A stretch of 64,000 nt of DNA from Muricoccus roseus (GTDB taxonomy: Bacteria > Pseudomonadota > Alphaproteobacteria > Acetobacterales > Acetobacteraceae). Position 1 is the stretch's first letter; each line of letters opens with the position of its first letter. A model generated the notes under the pieces. That model was given only the letters and a program-made list of their open reading frames with translations, ran no database searches and was not told where the DNA came from. The DNA lies in NCBI RefSeq assembly GCF_900141905.1, contig NZ_FQZF01000009.1:1-64000 (forward strand). The letters run 5' to 3'. Shown here piece after piece: positions 51,164-62,941 of the stretch. Made by a program: the position numbers and the translations under genes.

Positions 51164-52309
51164 TCACCCAGCGAAGGCGCGGGCCATGACCCGCCACATC
51201 TCCTTACGGTTGTATTCCCAGTCCAGCGGCAGGCCCCGATGCAGCTTGCCGTCGGGCCGGGCCACCGCCGGGTCGGTGACCAGCCAGGAGTAGCGGTCCA
51301 CCAAACCCCAGGTGAGGAAGCTCTTCACTCCCGCGCCGATCGCCGCCGCCATGAAGGCGCCGGCGCGCTCGGCCACTAGCGCGTCCCGGGCCGGGAAGCC
51401 CTCGGGGATCGCATTGGCCTCCCGGATGTCCAGCTCCGTCACGAGCACGGAGAGGCCTTCGGCCCGGATGTCGCGGATGAAGCGGGCGAAGACATCGGGG
51501 TTGAAGGGCCGGTTCATCTGCAGATGCGCCTGGATGCCTACCGCGTCGATCGGCACCCGACGGCGCACGAGGTCCCGCACCAGCTTCAGAAGGCGGCGGC
51601 GCTTCTCCTCCGCCCAGGGCGTGTCCTCCTCCACCCCGTAGTCGTTCAGCACCAGCCGCAGCGTCGCATCCTGCTCCCGCGCGAGGCGGAAGGCAGTCTC
51701 GATGTAGCCGGGCCCGAGGGCGCGGAAGAACGGGGAGTTGCGGAACTCGCCTTCGGCCTGTGGCGTGTCGCTGCCCGGCGGGTCCGCAATGGGCTCGTTC
51801 ACCACGTCCCAGTCCCGGATGCGCAACCGCGTCGTGGACAGCACGCGCGCGATATGCGCCGCCATCACGCCACGGGCGCGCGTCTGCCCCTCGCCCATGG
51901 CGGCCACGGCCCAGTCGGGGAAGGAGTCGTGCCAGACCAGCGCATGGCCGCGCACCGTCCGGCCCCGTGCCTGCCCCCAGTTGAGGATGGCGTCGAGCCC
52001 GGCGAAGTCGAACTCGCCCTCGCGCGGCTGAAGGGTGGACCACTTCCCCTCGAATTCCGGCACCAGGATGCCGGCCTCCCGCTCGAAGGCGGCGGCATAG
52101 AGCGGGTCGGTGGCCAGGAGGTTCGCCTGCACCGCCGCACCGAAGGAGAAGCCGCGATCGCGCGCAATCTGCCACAGGCCGGGCGGAGGGTTCAGATCCG
52201 GGCTGCCGGGCTGGGCGCGGGCGCAGCCGCTCATCCCGGCCGCCATGGCCGAGCCGAGGATCATGCGCCGCGACGTGCTCCCCGCCGGGGAGGACGGGGA
52301 GCGCGACAT
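51164..52309 (-). CDS. Endo-1,4-beta-xylanase, GH10 family
   Basis: It encodes 381 residues from the ATG at 52309. The N-terminus has twin Arg (SRRMILGSAMAAG) then MSGC, compatible with a Tat lipoprotein signal. The (beta/alpha)8 barrel has GHALVWHDSFPDW, the acid/base Glu172 in DWDVVNEPI, and the nucleophile Glu292 in VTELDIRE. LVLNDYGVE, VGIQAHLQM and FLTWGLVDRYSWL are GH10 signatures. It hydrolyses xylan-type beta-1,4 linkages. Starts 2 bp before the stop of the ferritin-like gene upstream (52311), so the two are probably co-transcribed. Confidence 0.9.
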   Translation of the reverse strand: MSRSPSSPAGSTSRRMILGSAMAAGMSGCARAQPGSPDLNPPPGLWQIARDRGFSFGAAVQANLLATDPLYAAAFEREAGILVPEFEGKWSTLQPREGEFDFAGLDAILNWGQARGRTVRGHALVWHDSFPDWAVAAMGEGQTRARGVMAAHIARVLSTTRLRIRDWDVVNEPIADPPGSDTPQAEGEFRNSPFFRALGPGYIETAFRLAREQDATLRLVLNDYGVEEDTPWAEEKRRRLLKLVRDLVRRRVPIDAVGIQAHLQMNRPFNPDVFARFIRDIRAEGLSVLVTELDIREANAIPEGFPARDALVAERAGAFMAAAIGAGVKSFLTWGLVDRYSWLVTDPAVARPDGKLHRGLPLDWEYNRKEMWRVMARAFAG

Positions 52310-52310
52310 C

Positions 52311-53171
52311 TCAGGCGGCCGCCCCCCGGGCGGGGGCGTTCTCGTTGGCGGCCTTGATCAGCGCCTGCCGGTACTTCTCCCGCCGCCATTGCAGCAGCTT
52401 CCAGGCCCCCTTGGCCGCCATGTCGGAAAGCCGCCCGCGCGGCTCCAGCCCGATGGATTTGAAGATCATGCCCATCCCGCGCTCGATATGGCGGAAGCGG
52501 TAGAAGGCCATCGCCCGGCCCATATAGCCCGTGATGCAGCGGTCATGGCTGTAGGGCGTGTCCGCGGTCTCGTTGCCGCAGTGATAGGCAAAGGCCAGCT
52601 CGTCATCCTCGGATTCCCCGATCCGGCCGGCGGCGACGCGCAGGCGCTTGGGGAAGGAGAGCTTCTCGCGGGCCAGGTAGCGCTTCATATGGTCGTAGAA
52701 GAGCTTGAAGTGCCGGTACTCGTCTGCCGCGATCAGGCGACAAACCTGCTTCAGCACCGGCTCCTCGGTGCTGTCGCCCAGCGCGGTGTAGTAGGAGGAC
52801 GTACCAGTCTCGACCATGCAGCGGGCGATCAGCTCGCCCGTGCGGGAGCCGCGGATGGAGGCGTCCGCCTTCACGTCGATCTTGTAGCCGGCCCGGTAGC
52901 GGCTGAACGCCTCGTCGAAAGACCAGCCGGGATCGGCCAGTTCGCCCCACTTGCCCAGCGCGTCGCCATGCTGGACCTCCTCCACCGCCCAGTTGTCGGC
53001 GGCCTGGCGGAAGTCGGGATCCCCGACGAAGACGTTGTTGAGGTAGACCGCGTAATCGACGCCGTTCTTCTCGACGAGGGCGGCAGCCTTCACCAGCGGG
53101 ATGATCTCGGGGTCTACCTTCGACGGGTCGAAGCTGTCCCAGGCGATCTGGTCGAGGGTCCAGTGCTTCAT
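52311..53171 (-). CDS. Ferritin-like diiron-fold protein
   Basis: It encodes 286 residues from the ATG at 53171. A four-helix diiron pattern is seen: NNVFVGDPDFRQAADNWAVE followed by EVQHGDALG (ExxH), and later a Glu in ARCMVETGTSSYY and LIAADEYRHFKLFYDHMKRY (D/ExxH). It resembles the acyl-ACP desaturase/ferritin-like superfamily. The C-terminal about 60 residues are a basic helical region (AWKLLQWRREKYRQALIKAA). A desaturase or other oxygenase role is possible but cannot be fixed from sequence. Located downstream of the atp operon, separated by a strong hairpin. Confidence 0.75.
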   Translation of the reverse strand: MKHWTLDQIAWDSFDPSKVDPEIIPLVKAAALVEKNGVDYAVYLNNVFVGDPDFRQAADNWAVEEVQHGDALGKWGELADPGWSFDEAFSRYRAGYKIDVKADASIRGSRTGELIARCMVETGTSSYYTALGDSTEEPVLKQVCRLIAADEYRHFKLFYDHMKRYLAREKLSFPKRLRVAAGRIGESEDDELAFAYHCGNETADTPYSHDRCITGYMGRAMAFYRFRHIERGMGMIFKSIGLEPRGRLSDMAAKGAWKLLQWRREKYRQALIKAANENAPARGAAA

Positions 53172-53217
53172 GTGCTTCCCGGCCTTCAGCGCGATTCCTG
53201 CGGCCCATCATAGCGCA

Positions 53218-53247
53218 ACGGGGCGGCCCGAGGTCAGGCCGCCCCGT
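53218..53247 (-). terminator. Terminator hairpin downstream of the atp operon
   Basis: ACGGGGCGGCC (53218-53228) pairs perfectly with GGCCGCCCCGT (53237-53247) over an 8-nt loop, about 90 bp after atpC in the direction of transcription. It lies just before the ferritin-like gene (start 53171). No T-tract. Confidence 0.55.
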
Positions 53248-53315
53248 CGGGCATGACAGGCACGTGACACATCTCGCGGCACGAGCGGGCGGTTTCAACC
53301 ACCCGCCGGGCCGGT

Positions 53316-53359
53316 TCAGGCGGCCTGGGCCGCCTCCTCAGGCGGCTTGGGCCGCCTCT
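53316..53359 (-). repeat. 22-bp tandem duplication of the atpC stop region
   Basis: Two adjacent 22-bp units (53316-53337 and 53338-53359) differ at only two positions. Each encodes the same E-A-A-Q-A-A-stop ending on the minus strand. The unit at 53338-53359 holds the actual atpC terminus; the other lies just after its stop codon as an untranslated copy. Confidence 0.75.
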
Positions 53360-53748
53360 TGCATGGCGCGGGCGGCCATCACGCGGTCCATGGCCTTCTC
53401 CCGGATCTCCGGCGCGTCATTCGTGGCGGCGGCCAGAGCGGCCTCCGCCTCGGCGACGCGCTGGGTTGCGGCGGCGCGGGAGAGGGTGGCGACCGGGGTC
53501 GCCTCATCCGCCAGCACCGTCACGCGGGTCGGGGTGATCTCGGCGAAGCCGCCCATGATGAAGAGGCGCTCGGTCTCCCGCCCGCCCTCCGTCACCCGGA
53601 TCACGCCGCCCTTGAGGGCGACGATCATCGGGGCATGGTTCGGCAGCACGCCCATATCGCCTTCGACCGCCGGGATGACGGCCATCTCGACGGGACGCGA
53701 GAGGAGCAGGCGCTCCGGGCTCACCAGCTCGAGGTCGAAGGTCGCCAT
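53338..53748 (-). CDS. atpC: ATP synthase F1 subunit epsilon
   Basis: It encodes 136 residues. The N-terminal beta-sandwich begins FDLELVSPERLLLSRPVEMA, with IPAVEGDMGVLPNHAPMIVA (the GDMGVLPNHAP signature) and LFIMGGFAEITPTRVTVLAD. A C-terminal helical hairpin (about 85-130, AEAALAAATNDAPEIREKAM) ends in EAAQAA. It couples rotor to catalytic head and can inhibit ATPase activity. Last gene of atpHAGDC, 4 bp after atpD. Its terminal codons are duplicated just after the stop. Confidence 0.95.
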   Translation of the reverse strand: MATFDLELVSPERLLLSRPVEMAVIPAVEGDMGVLPNHAPMIVALKGGVIRVTEGGRETERLFIMGGFAEITPTRVTVLADEATPVATLSRAAATQRVAEAEAALAAATNDAPEIREKAMDRVMAARAMQEAAQAA

Positions 53749-53752
53749 GATC

Positions 53753-56093
<2,341 letters not shown>

Positions 56094-56117
56094 GGAGGCT
56101 CTCCGCTCCCTCCCGGC

Positions 56118-57650
56118 TCAGCCGAAGGACTTGGCGAAGCCGTCGAGGAAGGCAGCCAGAGCCTTGTCGTTATCGCCGGTGATCTGCCCGCTGCTGCGGA
56201 TCGATTCCAGGATCTCGGGCTTGGCGGCCTTCAGCTCGGACAGCATGCGGCTCTCGAACTCGCCGACGCGGTTCACGGGCACCTTGTCCAGGTAGCCGCG
56301 CGTGCCGGCGAAGATCGCCACCACCTGCTCCTCCACCGGAACCGGCGCGTACTGGGGCTGCTTCAGCAGCTCGGTCAGACGCGCGCCGCGGGCCAGCAGG
56401 GCCTGGGTGGAGGCGTCGAGGTCCGAGGCGAACTGGGCGAAGGCCGCCATCTCGCGGTACTGCGCCAGCTCCAGCTTGATCTTGCCGGCCACCTGCTTCA
56501 TCGCCTTGATCTGCGCCGCCGAGCCCACGCGGGACACGGAGAGGCCGACATTCACGGCGGGGCGGATGCCCTTGAAGAACAGCTCGGTCTCCAGGAAGAT
56601 CTGGCCGTCCGTGATCGAGATCACGTTGGTCGGGATGTAGGCGGACACGTCGCCCGCCTGCGTCTCGATCACCGGCAGCGCCGTCAGCGAGCCGAGGCCG
56701 GCGGCCTCACCCATCTTGGCCGCGCGCTCCAGCAGGCGGGAGTGCAGGTAGAACACGTCGCCCGGATAGGCCTCGCGGCCCGGCGGACGGCGCAGCAGCA
56801 GCGACATCTGGCGGTAGGCGACGGCCTGCTTGGAGAGGTCGTCGTAGAAGATGACCGCGTGCATGCCGTTGTCGCGGAAGAACTCGCCCATGGTGCAGCC
56901 GGTGTAGGGCGCCAGGAACTGCATCGGGGCCGGGTCGGAGGCCGTGGCGGCCACGACGATCGAGTACTCCATCGCGCCGCGCTCCTCGAGGGTGCGGACG
57001 AGCTGGGCGACGGTGGAGCGCTTCTGGCCGATCGCGACGTAGATGCAGTAGAGCTTCTTGCTCTCGTCGCCCTGCGCGTTGATCGGCTTCTGGTTCAGGA
57101 TCGTGTCGATGATGACAGCGGTCTTGCCCGTCTGGCGGTCACCGATGACCAGCTCGCGCTGGCCGCGGCCGATCGGGATCAGGCTGTCGATCGCCTTGAT
57201 GCCGGTCTGCATCGGCTCGTGCACGGACTTGCGCGGGATGATGCCCGGCGCCTTCACCTCGACGCGCGAGCGCGTCACGTCGGTGAGCGGGCCCTTGCCG
57301 TCGATCGGGTTGCCGAGGCCATCGACCACGCGGCCGAGCAGGCCACGGCCCACGGGCACGTCCACGATCGTGCCGGTGCGGGAGACGGTGTCGCCCTCGC
57401 GGATGCGGCTGTCGTCACCGAAGACCACGATGCCGACATTGTCGGTCTCGAGGTTCAGCGCCATGCCGCGCACGCCGGCGGAGGGGAACTCCACCATCTC
57501 GCCGGCCATGACGTTCTGCAGGCCGTAGCAACGGGCGATGCCGTCACCGACCGTCAGGACGGTGCCGACCTCGGCCACATTGGCGTCGGTGTCGAAGCCA
57601 GCAATCTGCTGCTTCAGGATGTCGGAAATTTCGGCGGGACGGATGTCCAT
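56118..57650 (-). CDS. atpA: ATP synthase F1 subunit alpha
   Basis: It encodes 510 residues, the standard length. The start is [20 protein letters not shown]. Walker A is GDRQTGKT (non-catalytic nucleotide site). [20 protein letters not shown], the arginine-finger region [20 protein letters not shown] and [20 protein letters not shown] are typical. Located 2 bp after atpH and 24 bp before atpG. The F0 genes (a, b, c) are not in the window, as is common in alphaproteobacteria. Confidence 0.97.
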   Translation of the reverse strand: MDIRPAEISDILKQQIAGFDTDANVAEVGTVLTVGDGIARCYGLQNVMAGEMVEFPSAGVRGMALNLETDNVGIVVFGDDSRIREGDTVSRTGTIVDVPVGRGLLGRVVDGLGNPIDGKGPLTDVTRSRVEVKAPGIIPRKSVHEPMQTGIKAIDSLIPIGRGQRELVIGDRQTGKTAVIIDTILNQKPINAQGDESKKLYCIYVAIGQKRSTVAQLVRTLEERGAMEYSIVVAATASDPAPMQFLAPYTGCTMGEFFRDNGMHAVIFYDDLSKQAVAYRQMSLLLRRPPGREAYPGDVFYLHSRLLERAAKMGEAAGLGSLTALPVIETQAGDVSAYIPTNVISITDGQIFLETELFFKGIRPAVNVGLSVSRVGSAAQIKAMKQVAGKIKLELAQYREMAAFAQFASDLDASTQALLARGARLTELLKQPQYAPVPVEEQVVAIFAGTRGYLDKVPVNRVGEFESRMLSELKAAKPEILESIRSSGQITGDNDKALAAFLDGFAKSFG

Positions 57651-57652
57651 GG

Positions 57653-58249
57653 TCAGGCGGCCCCCTTCATGGCGTAGCTCAGGCGCTGAAGCCTGGACTT
57701 GATGGAAGTGTCATAGAGGCGGGACCCGATCTTCACGATCAGGCCGCCCAGGATGGACGGGTCCACTGTCTCGGACAGGCGGACATTCGAAAAGCCAGCC
57801 TCGGTGAGGCGGGCCACGATCTGGGTGCGCTGGGTGGCGTTCAGCGGGTGCGCCGTGGTCACCTCGGCGGCCTGCTGCCCGCGCTGCTCGGCCAGCAGGA
57901 GGCCGAAGGTGGCCAGGACGGAGGGAAGCTCCACCAGGCGACGGTTGGCGATGAGCACGCCCACCATGTTCTTCACGTCCCCGCCGATCCCGGCGCGGTC
58001 CAGCACGGCGAAGGCGCCGGCCTGCTGGGCCTTCGCGCCCAGGCGCGGGTCGTCGAGGAAGGCGCGGAAGCCGGCATCGTCCCGCGCCAGGGAGGCGAGG
58101 TTCTCGACATCGGTCGCGACGGCATCGACCGTCTTCTTGTCCTTGGCCAGCTCCAGCAGGGCCAGGGCGTAGCGCTGCGCGACGCCGCCCGTGCGGGGGC
58201 CGGAGGCCTTGTTCTGGGGCTGGTCGTTGGCGGCTGCTTCGGAGGCCAC
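57653..58249 (-). CDS. atpH: ATP synthase F1 subunit delta
   Basis: It encodes 198 residues from the GTG at 58249. [20 protein letters not shown] begins the delta/OSCP domain. [20 protein letters not shown] and a C-terminal [20 protein letters not shown] followed by SIKSRLQRL are the family signature (GGxxxxxGxxxxDxSxxxxL). It joins the peripheral stalk to F1. First gene of the operon. The N-terminal about 22 residues are a polar extension. Confidence 0.95.
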   Translation of the reverse strand: MASEAAANDQPQNKASGPRTGGVAQRYALALLELAKDKKTVDAVATDVENLASLARDDAGFRAFLDDPRLGAKAQQAGAFAVLDRAGIGGDVKNMVGVLIANRRLVELPSVLATFGLLLAEQRGQQAAEVTTAHPLNATQRTQIVARLTEAGFSNVRLSETVDPSILGGLIVKIGSRLYDTSIKSRLQRLSYAMKGAA

Positions 58250-58617
58250 TGGCGATCCCGTTCGAGGGGTTGGTGAGGACCCGTCGGCCCGCTCCGCGCC
58301 CGCGGCGCCGGGCTGGCGTCACAGGGGTTTCACGGACCTGCGCGAGACGCCCCGGGGAATCCCCCCAGGCGCTGGCGCGCGCCCCTTAACATGATGCAAT
58401 GCGGCGCGGCAATCGCCTGGATCGGAACGATCCGCCGCTCCGCGCGGCTTCCGTGCCCCCGGCCGTCGGGAAGCGCCCCGGGGAAGGTTGGAAGATGGTG
58501 ATGCGAGGGGCCAATGGAACCCTCCCCCCTGCTGAGACGCTTCATATCCGACGGGTGGCGGCGCGGTGGCGCCGCGCAGGCCCGGCTTTGAACGACAAAC
58601 CTCCGAAGGGGGCGACC
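58250..58617. other. Divergent promoter region between atpH and a small-protein gene
   Basis: About 370 bp without protein-like frames. It must hold the leftward atp promoter and a rightward promoter for the gene at 58618. No riboswitch-like structure is recognised. A weak EcfG-type motif is listed separately. Confidence 0.5.
58516..58542 (+). promoter_or_regulatory. Possible EcfG (general stress sigma)-type promoter
   Basis: GGAAC (58516-58520), then 17 bp, then CGCTT (58538-58542). The alphaproteobacterial EcfG consensus is GGAAC-N16/17-CGTT, so the -35 is perfect and the -10 has one extra base. It lies 75 bp upstream of a small hydrophilic protein of the kind often in the general stress response. 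The match could be chance. Confidence 0.25.
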
Positions 58618-58863
58618 ATGGACAAGGACAGGACCGACCAGAAGCGGGACCAGGAGACGAATTCCTGGGTTTCCGACCTCAAGCCCGGCGCGGGCAGCCA
58701 GGCCAAGGCCGACAAGGCGGTCGAGGATAGCTTCCCCGCCTCGGACCCGGCGAACATGAACACCGGCACCACCGGCTTCATCGCGCCGGATGGCGAGGAC
58801 CTGGGCAAGAAGACCGACGAGGGCGGCGGCGAGGCCGGCACCCGCTCGGGCGGCAAGCCCTAA
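58618..58863 (+). CDS. Small hydrophilic protein with DSFPASDP motif
   Basis: It encodes 81 residues from the ATG at 58618, with GAAGGGGG upstream. Polar and Gly/Asp/Lys-rich, probably largely disordered. It carries ADKAVEDSFPASDPANMNTG; the 'DSFPASDP' block recurs in small stress-associated proteins of alphaproteobacteria. No enzyme motif. Followed after 4 bp by another small hydrophilic gene, so the two likely form an operon. A role in desiccation or osmotic stress is a guess from composition and the possible EcfG promoter. Confidence 0.6.
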   Translation: MDKDRTDQKRDQETNSWVSDLKPGAGSQAKADKAVEDSFPASDPANMNTGTTGFIAPDGEDLGKKTDEGGGEAGTRSGGKP

Positions 58864-58867
58864 GCCC

Positions 58868-59131
58868 ATGGCCGACCCCAAGGTCCAGGAAACGCCGGAG
58901 GCACGGCGGCTGCGGGAGACGGGGGGCTGGGAAGGCGGCCCGCAGCCCGGAATCGGCCCGGGATCCGAGCTGGACGAGGCCCTGGAGAAGGACCCCACCC
59001 ATGCCGATCCCGCGACGCACTCCCCCCTGCCCGGATTCGTGGACCATCCGGACGAGACGGAGAGCCTGATCGAGGGCGAGGGCGTGGCCAACGCCCGCAA
59101 CGCCATCGAGAGCCTGCCCCGCCAGGGCTGA
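58868..59131 (+). CDS. Small hydrophilic hypothetical protein
   Basis: It encodes 87 residues from the ATG at 58868. Polar, with PEARRLRETGGWEGGPQPGI, then PATHSPLPGFVDHPDETESL and a helical C-terminus. No cysteine, signal peptide or membrane segment. Adjacent to the DSFPASDP gene, with the same strand and style; probably expressed together. Function unknown. Confidence 0.55.
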   Translation: MADPKVQETPEARRLRETGGWEGGPQPGIGPGSELDEALEKDPTHADPATHSPLPGFVDHPDETESLIEGEGVANARNAIESLPRQG

Positions 59132-59150
59132 GGCAGGACGGACGCCTGGA

Positions 59151-59181
59151 GGCCCGCCCCGGATGCATTCCGGGGCGGGCC
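59151..59181. terminator. Bidirectional terminator hairpin
   Basis: GGCCCGCCCCGGA (59151-59163) and TCCGGGGCGGGCC (59169-59181) make a perfect 13-bp stem with a 5-nt TGCAT loop. It lies between the convergent ends of the small-protein gene (59131) and priA (59191). Confidence 0.65.
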
Positions 59182-59190
59182 GAGGCGTGC

Positions 59191-61521
59191 CTAGAGAAAG
59201 CTCACCGGGTCCACATCCACCTGCACCCGCACGGCATTCGGCACCTCCACGCGGGAAAGCCACTCCCGCAGGAGCGGCTGGACCGCGACATCCCGCCGGG
59301 CCTTCAGCAGCAGCCGGCGCCGGTGGCGGCCGCGCAGCATGGCCAGCGGTGCCGGGGCCGGGCCGAGCACCTGCACGCCATCGCCACCCGGCGCGGCCAG
59401 GCCCAGGTCCCGCGCCACCCGGTCGGCCGCGCGCTCATCCTCCGAACTGACAATCAGCGCCGCCAGCCGGCCGAAGGGCGGCCAGCCGCCGGGACGGCGT
59501 GCCTCCGCCTCCTCGGCCATGAAGGCCGGCAGGTCGCCGGAGACGAGGGCCTGCATCACCGGGTGGTCCGGGTTCCAGGACTGCAGCATCACTCGCCCCG
59601 GGCTTTCCGCGCGTCCCGCGCGGCCCGAGACCTGGTGCAGCAGCTGCACGGTGCGCTCCGCCGCCCGCAGGTCCCCGCCCGCGAGCCCGAGATCGGCATC
59701 CACCACCCCCACCAGGGTCAGATGGGCGAAATGCCAGCCCTTGGCGACGATCTGCGTCCCGATCAGCAGGTCCACCTCCCGGTCCGCGATCTGCCGCGCG
59801 GCTTCCGCCGCCGCCGCCGGGCCGGGGATGGTATCGCTGGCCATCACCAGGCGGCGGGCATCGGGGAAAAGGATCGCCGCCTCTTCCTGCACCCGCTCCA
59901 CCCCCGGCCCGATGGCCGTCAGGCTCCCCTCGGCGCCGCATTCCGGGCAGTGCTGGGGGATCGGCTCGGCATGGCCGCAATGGTGGCATTGCAGGCGCCG
60001 CTGCGCCCGGTGCTCCACAAGCCAGGCCGTGCAATTGGGGCAGCGGATGCGGTGCCCGCAGGTGCGGCACAGCGTCATCGGCGCGTAGCCCCGGCGGTTG
60101 AGGAACAGCATGGCCTGCTCCCCCCGCGCCAGGGTCTCGTTAATGGCCTCGATCAACGGCGGGGCGATGAAGCGGCCCCGCTCCGGCGGCACCTTCCGCA
60201 AATCCAGCACCGTCACCTCCGGCAGGCCCGCGCTGCCATGGCGGCGGGGCAGGTTCACCGCGGCATAGCGGCCCTGCTCGGCGTTGGTCAGCGTCTCCAG
60301 GCTGGGCGTGGCGGAGACGAGGACGCAGGTGGCCTCGGCCATCCGCGCCCGCACCACGGCCATGTCCCGGGCGTGGTAGATGACTCCGTCCTCCTGCTTG
60401 AAGGCGGTCTCGTGCTCCTCGTCCACGATGATGAGGCCGAGATCGGGGAAGGGAAGGAACAGGGCCGAGCGGGCGCCGACCAGCACCGCCGCCTCCCCAT
60501 CCGCCACCGCGCGCCAGGTGGCCCGGCGCAGCCGGCCCGACAGCTCGGAATGCCAGATGGCCGGCGCACAGCCGAAGCGCGCCTTGAAGCGGTCCAGCCA
60601 CTGGGAGGAGAGCGCGATCTCGGGCAGCAGCACCAGCGCCTGCCGGCCCTGGCGGAGGCATTCCGCCACCGCGTCCAGATACACCTCGGTCTTGCCCGAG
60701 CCCGTCACCCCCGCCAGCAGCGTGACGCCGAAGGCCCGCTTCGCCACGGATTCGCGCAGGACGGCCGCCGCCTCCTCCTGCTCCTCGGCCAGGGAAGGCC
60801 CGGGATGCTCCGGGTCGGGCCGGGTGAAGCTTCGGGGCCGCGGCAGCAGCGCGGGCTCGATCAGCCCCTGATCGGCCATGCCGCGCAGCACGCCGGTCGA
60901 GACCTCCGCCTCATCCGCGATATCGGCCCCGGCCCGGGGCTCGCCGGGCTCCATCACGTCCAGCACGCGGCGGCGCTGGGGGGTCATGCGGTAGCCCGGG
61001 GCGCCACCCTGCGCCGCCTCCCCGGCGGCCGAGAGCTTCCATCCCGCCTGCTGGCCCGGCGGCTCGAGCGCGGAGGGCACGGACATCGCCATGCGCAGCA
61101 CGGCGCCAGGCGGCGAGAGGGTATAGGCGGCCACCCACTCCACGAAGCGGCGCAGCGCGGGCCTCATCGGCGGCGCGGGCAGGACGCCGATGATGTCGCG
61201 CAGGCGCCCCTCGGCCAGCTCCGGGTCGGGCTCGCCATCCCACACCACGCCCAGCATCTCTCGCCCGCCCAGTGGCACGGCGACGAAGCTGCCGATTTCC
61301 GGTAGGGGCGCGCCGTTCGGCACGCGGTAGTCATAGGCGCCGCCACTCGGCGTATCGAGCGGCAGGGGGAGCAGGACGCGGATGCGCCGCGCGGGTGGGC
61401 CCTTGGGCGCGGCACCCCGCCGTTTGCCCTTCCCCGTCGCCGCCGGGGCGGACACAAGCCCTTCCCCGAACAGCCCGCCGTCGAAGGAGGGTTCCTTGGC
61501 GCTGGACTCGGCCTCTTCCAT
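59191..61521 (-). CDS. priA: Primosomal protein N' (replication-restart helicase)
   Basis: It encodes 776 residues from the ATG at 61521. The frame is open much further upstream but is antisense to the aldolase gene there. The N-terminal DNA-binding domain starts [20 protein letters not shown]. Walker A is [12 protein letters not shown], the DEEH box is [15 protein letters not shown], and SATPSLETL is motif III. Two zinc sites come from paired Cys motifs CRTC/CPNC and CHHC/CPEC. Motifs V/VI are [20 protein letters not shown] and [14 protein letters not shown]. It reloads DnaB at stalled forks. Confidence 0.95.
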   Translation of the reverse strand: MEEAESSAKEPSFDGGLFGEGLVSAPAATGKGKRRGAAPKGPPARRIRVLLPLPLDTPSGGAYDYRVPNGAPLPEIGSFVAVPLGGREMLGVVWDGEPDPELAEGRLRDIIGVLPAPPMRPALRRFVEWVAAYTLSPPGAVLRMAMSVPSALEPPGQQAGWKLSAAGEAAQGGAPGYRMTPQRRRVLDVMEPGEPRAGADIADEAEVSTGVLRGMADQGLIEPALLPRPRSFTRPDPEHPGPSLAEEQEEAAAVLRESVAKRAFGVTLLAGVTGSGKTEVYLDAVAECLRQGRQALVLLPEIALSSQWLDRFKARFGCAPAIWHSELSGRLRRATWRAVADGEAAVLVGARSALFLPFPDLGLIIVDEEHETAFKQEDGVIYHARDMAVVRARMAEATCVLVSATPSLETLTNAEQGRYAAVNLPRRHGSAGLPEVTVLDLRKVPPERGRFIAPPLIEAINETLARGEQAMLFLNRRGYAPMTLCRTCGHRIRCPNCTAWLVEHRAQRRLQCHHCGHAEPIPQHCPECGAEGSLTAIGPGVERVQEEAAILFPDARRLVMASDTIPGPAAAAEAARQIADREVDLLIGTQIVAKGWHFAHLTLVGVVDADLGLAGGDLRAAERTVQLLHQVSGRAGRAESPGRVMLQSWNPDHPVMQALVSGDLPAFMAEEAEARRPGGWPPFGRLAALIVSSEDERAADRVARDLGLAAPGGDGVQVLGPAPAPLAMLRGRHRRRLLLKARRDVAVQPLLREWLSRVEVPNAVRVQVDVDPVSFL

Positions 61522-61563
61522 CGCTATTGATCCGCCCCTGACAGGCCACCCAGGACCGAGCTC

Positions 61564-62220
61564 ATGAAATTCTTCGTCGACACCGCCGAGGTCTCCGAAA
61601 TCCGCGCCCTCGCCGAGAGCGGGCTGCTCGACGGCGTCACCACCAACCCCTCCCTGATCGCCAAGTCCGGCCGCCCGATGGCCGAGGTGATCAAGGAGAT
61701 CTGCGACATCACCCCCGGCCCCGTTTCCGCCGAGGTCACGGCCACGGATTACGACGGCATGATGCGCGAGGGCGAGCATCTCGGCCGCATCGCATCCAAC
61801 GTGGTCATCAAGCTGCCGCTGACCGAGGCGGGGCTGCGCGCATGCAAACATATGGTGAACAACGGGGTGATGGTCAACGTGACCCTTTGCTTCTCCGCGG
61901 CCCAGGCGCTGCTCGCGGCCAAGGCGGGGGCCACCTATATCTCCCCCTTCGTCGGGCGGCTGGACGATATCGGGCAGGACGGCATGCAACTCATCGCCGA
62001 TACCGTGCAGATCTATGACAACTACCCCGCCCTCCGCACCGAGGTGCTGGTGGCCTCCATCCGCCACCCCATCCACCTGATCCAGGCGGCCAAGCTCGGC
62101 GCCCATGTCGCCACCCTGCCGCCCTCGGTCATCAAGTCCCTCTACAAGCACCCGCTGACCGACAAGGGGCTGGAGACCTTCCTGGCGGACTGGAAGAAGA
62201 CCGGCCAGTCCATCCTCTAA
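61564..62220 (+). CDS. fsa: Transaldolase / fructose-6-phosphate aldolase-like
   Basis: It encodes 218 residues. It starts [20 protein letters not shown] and has [13 protein letters not shown], the Schiff-base Lys83 in [32 protein letters not shown] and [14 protein letters not shown]. It has the length and motifs of the short (subfamily 3B/TalC/FSA) transaldolases. It transfers dihydroxyacetone units in the pentose phosphate pathway or cleaves fructose-6-phosphate; the sequence alone does not separate the two activities. Divergent from priA with only 42 bp between start codons, so the promoters overlap. Confidence 0.9.
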   Translation: MKFFVDTAEVSEIRALAESGLLDGVTTNPSLIAKSGRPMAEVIKEICDITPGPVSAEVTATDYDGMMREGEHLGRIASNVVIKLPLTEAGLRACKHMVNNGVMVNVTLCFSAAQALLAAKAGATYISPFVGRLDDIGQDGMQLIADTVQIYDNYPALRTEVLVASIRHPIHLIQAAKLGAHVATLPPSVIKSLYKHPLTDKGLETFLADWKKTGQSIL

Positions 62221-62287
62221 CTCCCCTGTAGCGCCGGGGGCCGGGGGCGATTCGCCTCCCCCGGCCCGCCCTGGCACAGTGCCCGCC

Positions 62288-62941
62288 ATGACCCGCCCCG
62301 CCCCCCAGCCAGAGGAGCCGAACCGCGAGGCCGAGGCGGCGCGGGTGGCGACCTACCTGGCCGCCCATCCGCGCTTCCTCGCGGAACGGCCCGGCCTCTA
62401 CCGCGCCCTGCACCCACCCCAGCGCGTGCATGGGGAGAACCTGGCCGACCACATGGCCGCCCTCCTGGCCGCCGCCCGCGCCGAAACCGGCGCCGTCGCG
62501 GAGGTGGCACGGGGCGCGCAGGACCTGACCCTGCGTGCTGCCCTCGCCGTGACCGCCCTGATCGGCGCCGCGGATCCCCTGGCCGTGGTCTCGGCCGAAT
62601 GGCCCGACCTGCTCGGGCTGGAGAGCGCGGCGCTGGCGGAGGAAGGCCCCCCCTCCCCTTCCCTGCGCGCCCTGCCGGACGGCGCCATCGCCCGGCTGAC
62701 CGACGGCCGCGAGGTGCTGCTGCGCGACGCCCCCGCCGAGGCCGCGCTGCTGCATGGTGAGGCCCATCCGCTGATCACCCGCGATGCGCTCGCGCTGCTG
62801 CCCGGCTCCTATCCGCGCCTGCTCGTGCTCGGCGCGCGGGAAGCGGGGCGGCTGCCGCTCCGGGGCGCCACCGCGCCGCTGCGCCTGCTGGCCCATGCGC
62901 TGGCCCGGGCACTGGATACGACGCCCGGGACAAGCGCGTGA
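62288..62941 (+). CDS. DUF484 family protein
   Basis: It encodes 217 residues from the ATG at 62288; a GTG at 62279 is possible. It begins with a helical part ([20 protein letters not shown]), then a GAF-like domain with [20 protein letters not shown] and [23 protein letters not shown]484 genes regularly precede xerC in proteobacteria, as here, where its TGA overlaps the xerC GTG (GTGA). Role unknown. Confidence 0.85.
   Translation: MTRPAPQPEEPNREAEAARVATYLAAHPRFLAERPGLYRALHPPQRVHGENLADHMAALLAAARAETGAVAEVARGAQDLTLRAALAVTALIGAADPLAVVSAEWPDLLGLESAALAEEGPPSPSLRALPDGAIARLTDGREVLLRDAPAEAALLHGEAHPLITRDALALLPGSYPRLLVLGAREAGRLPLRGATAPLRLLAHALARALDTTPGTSA

Noticed and set aside
61522-62289. A reading frame that would extend PriA by about 250 residues upstream
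   Set aside because: It is exactly antisense to the transaldolase/FSA gene, the extra residues are not protein-like, and PriA homologues start near the ATG at 61521.
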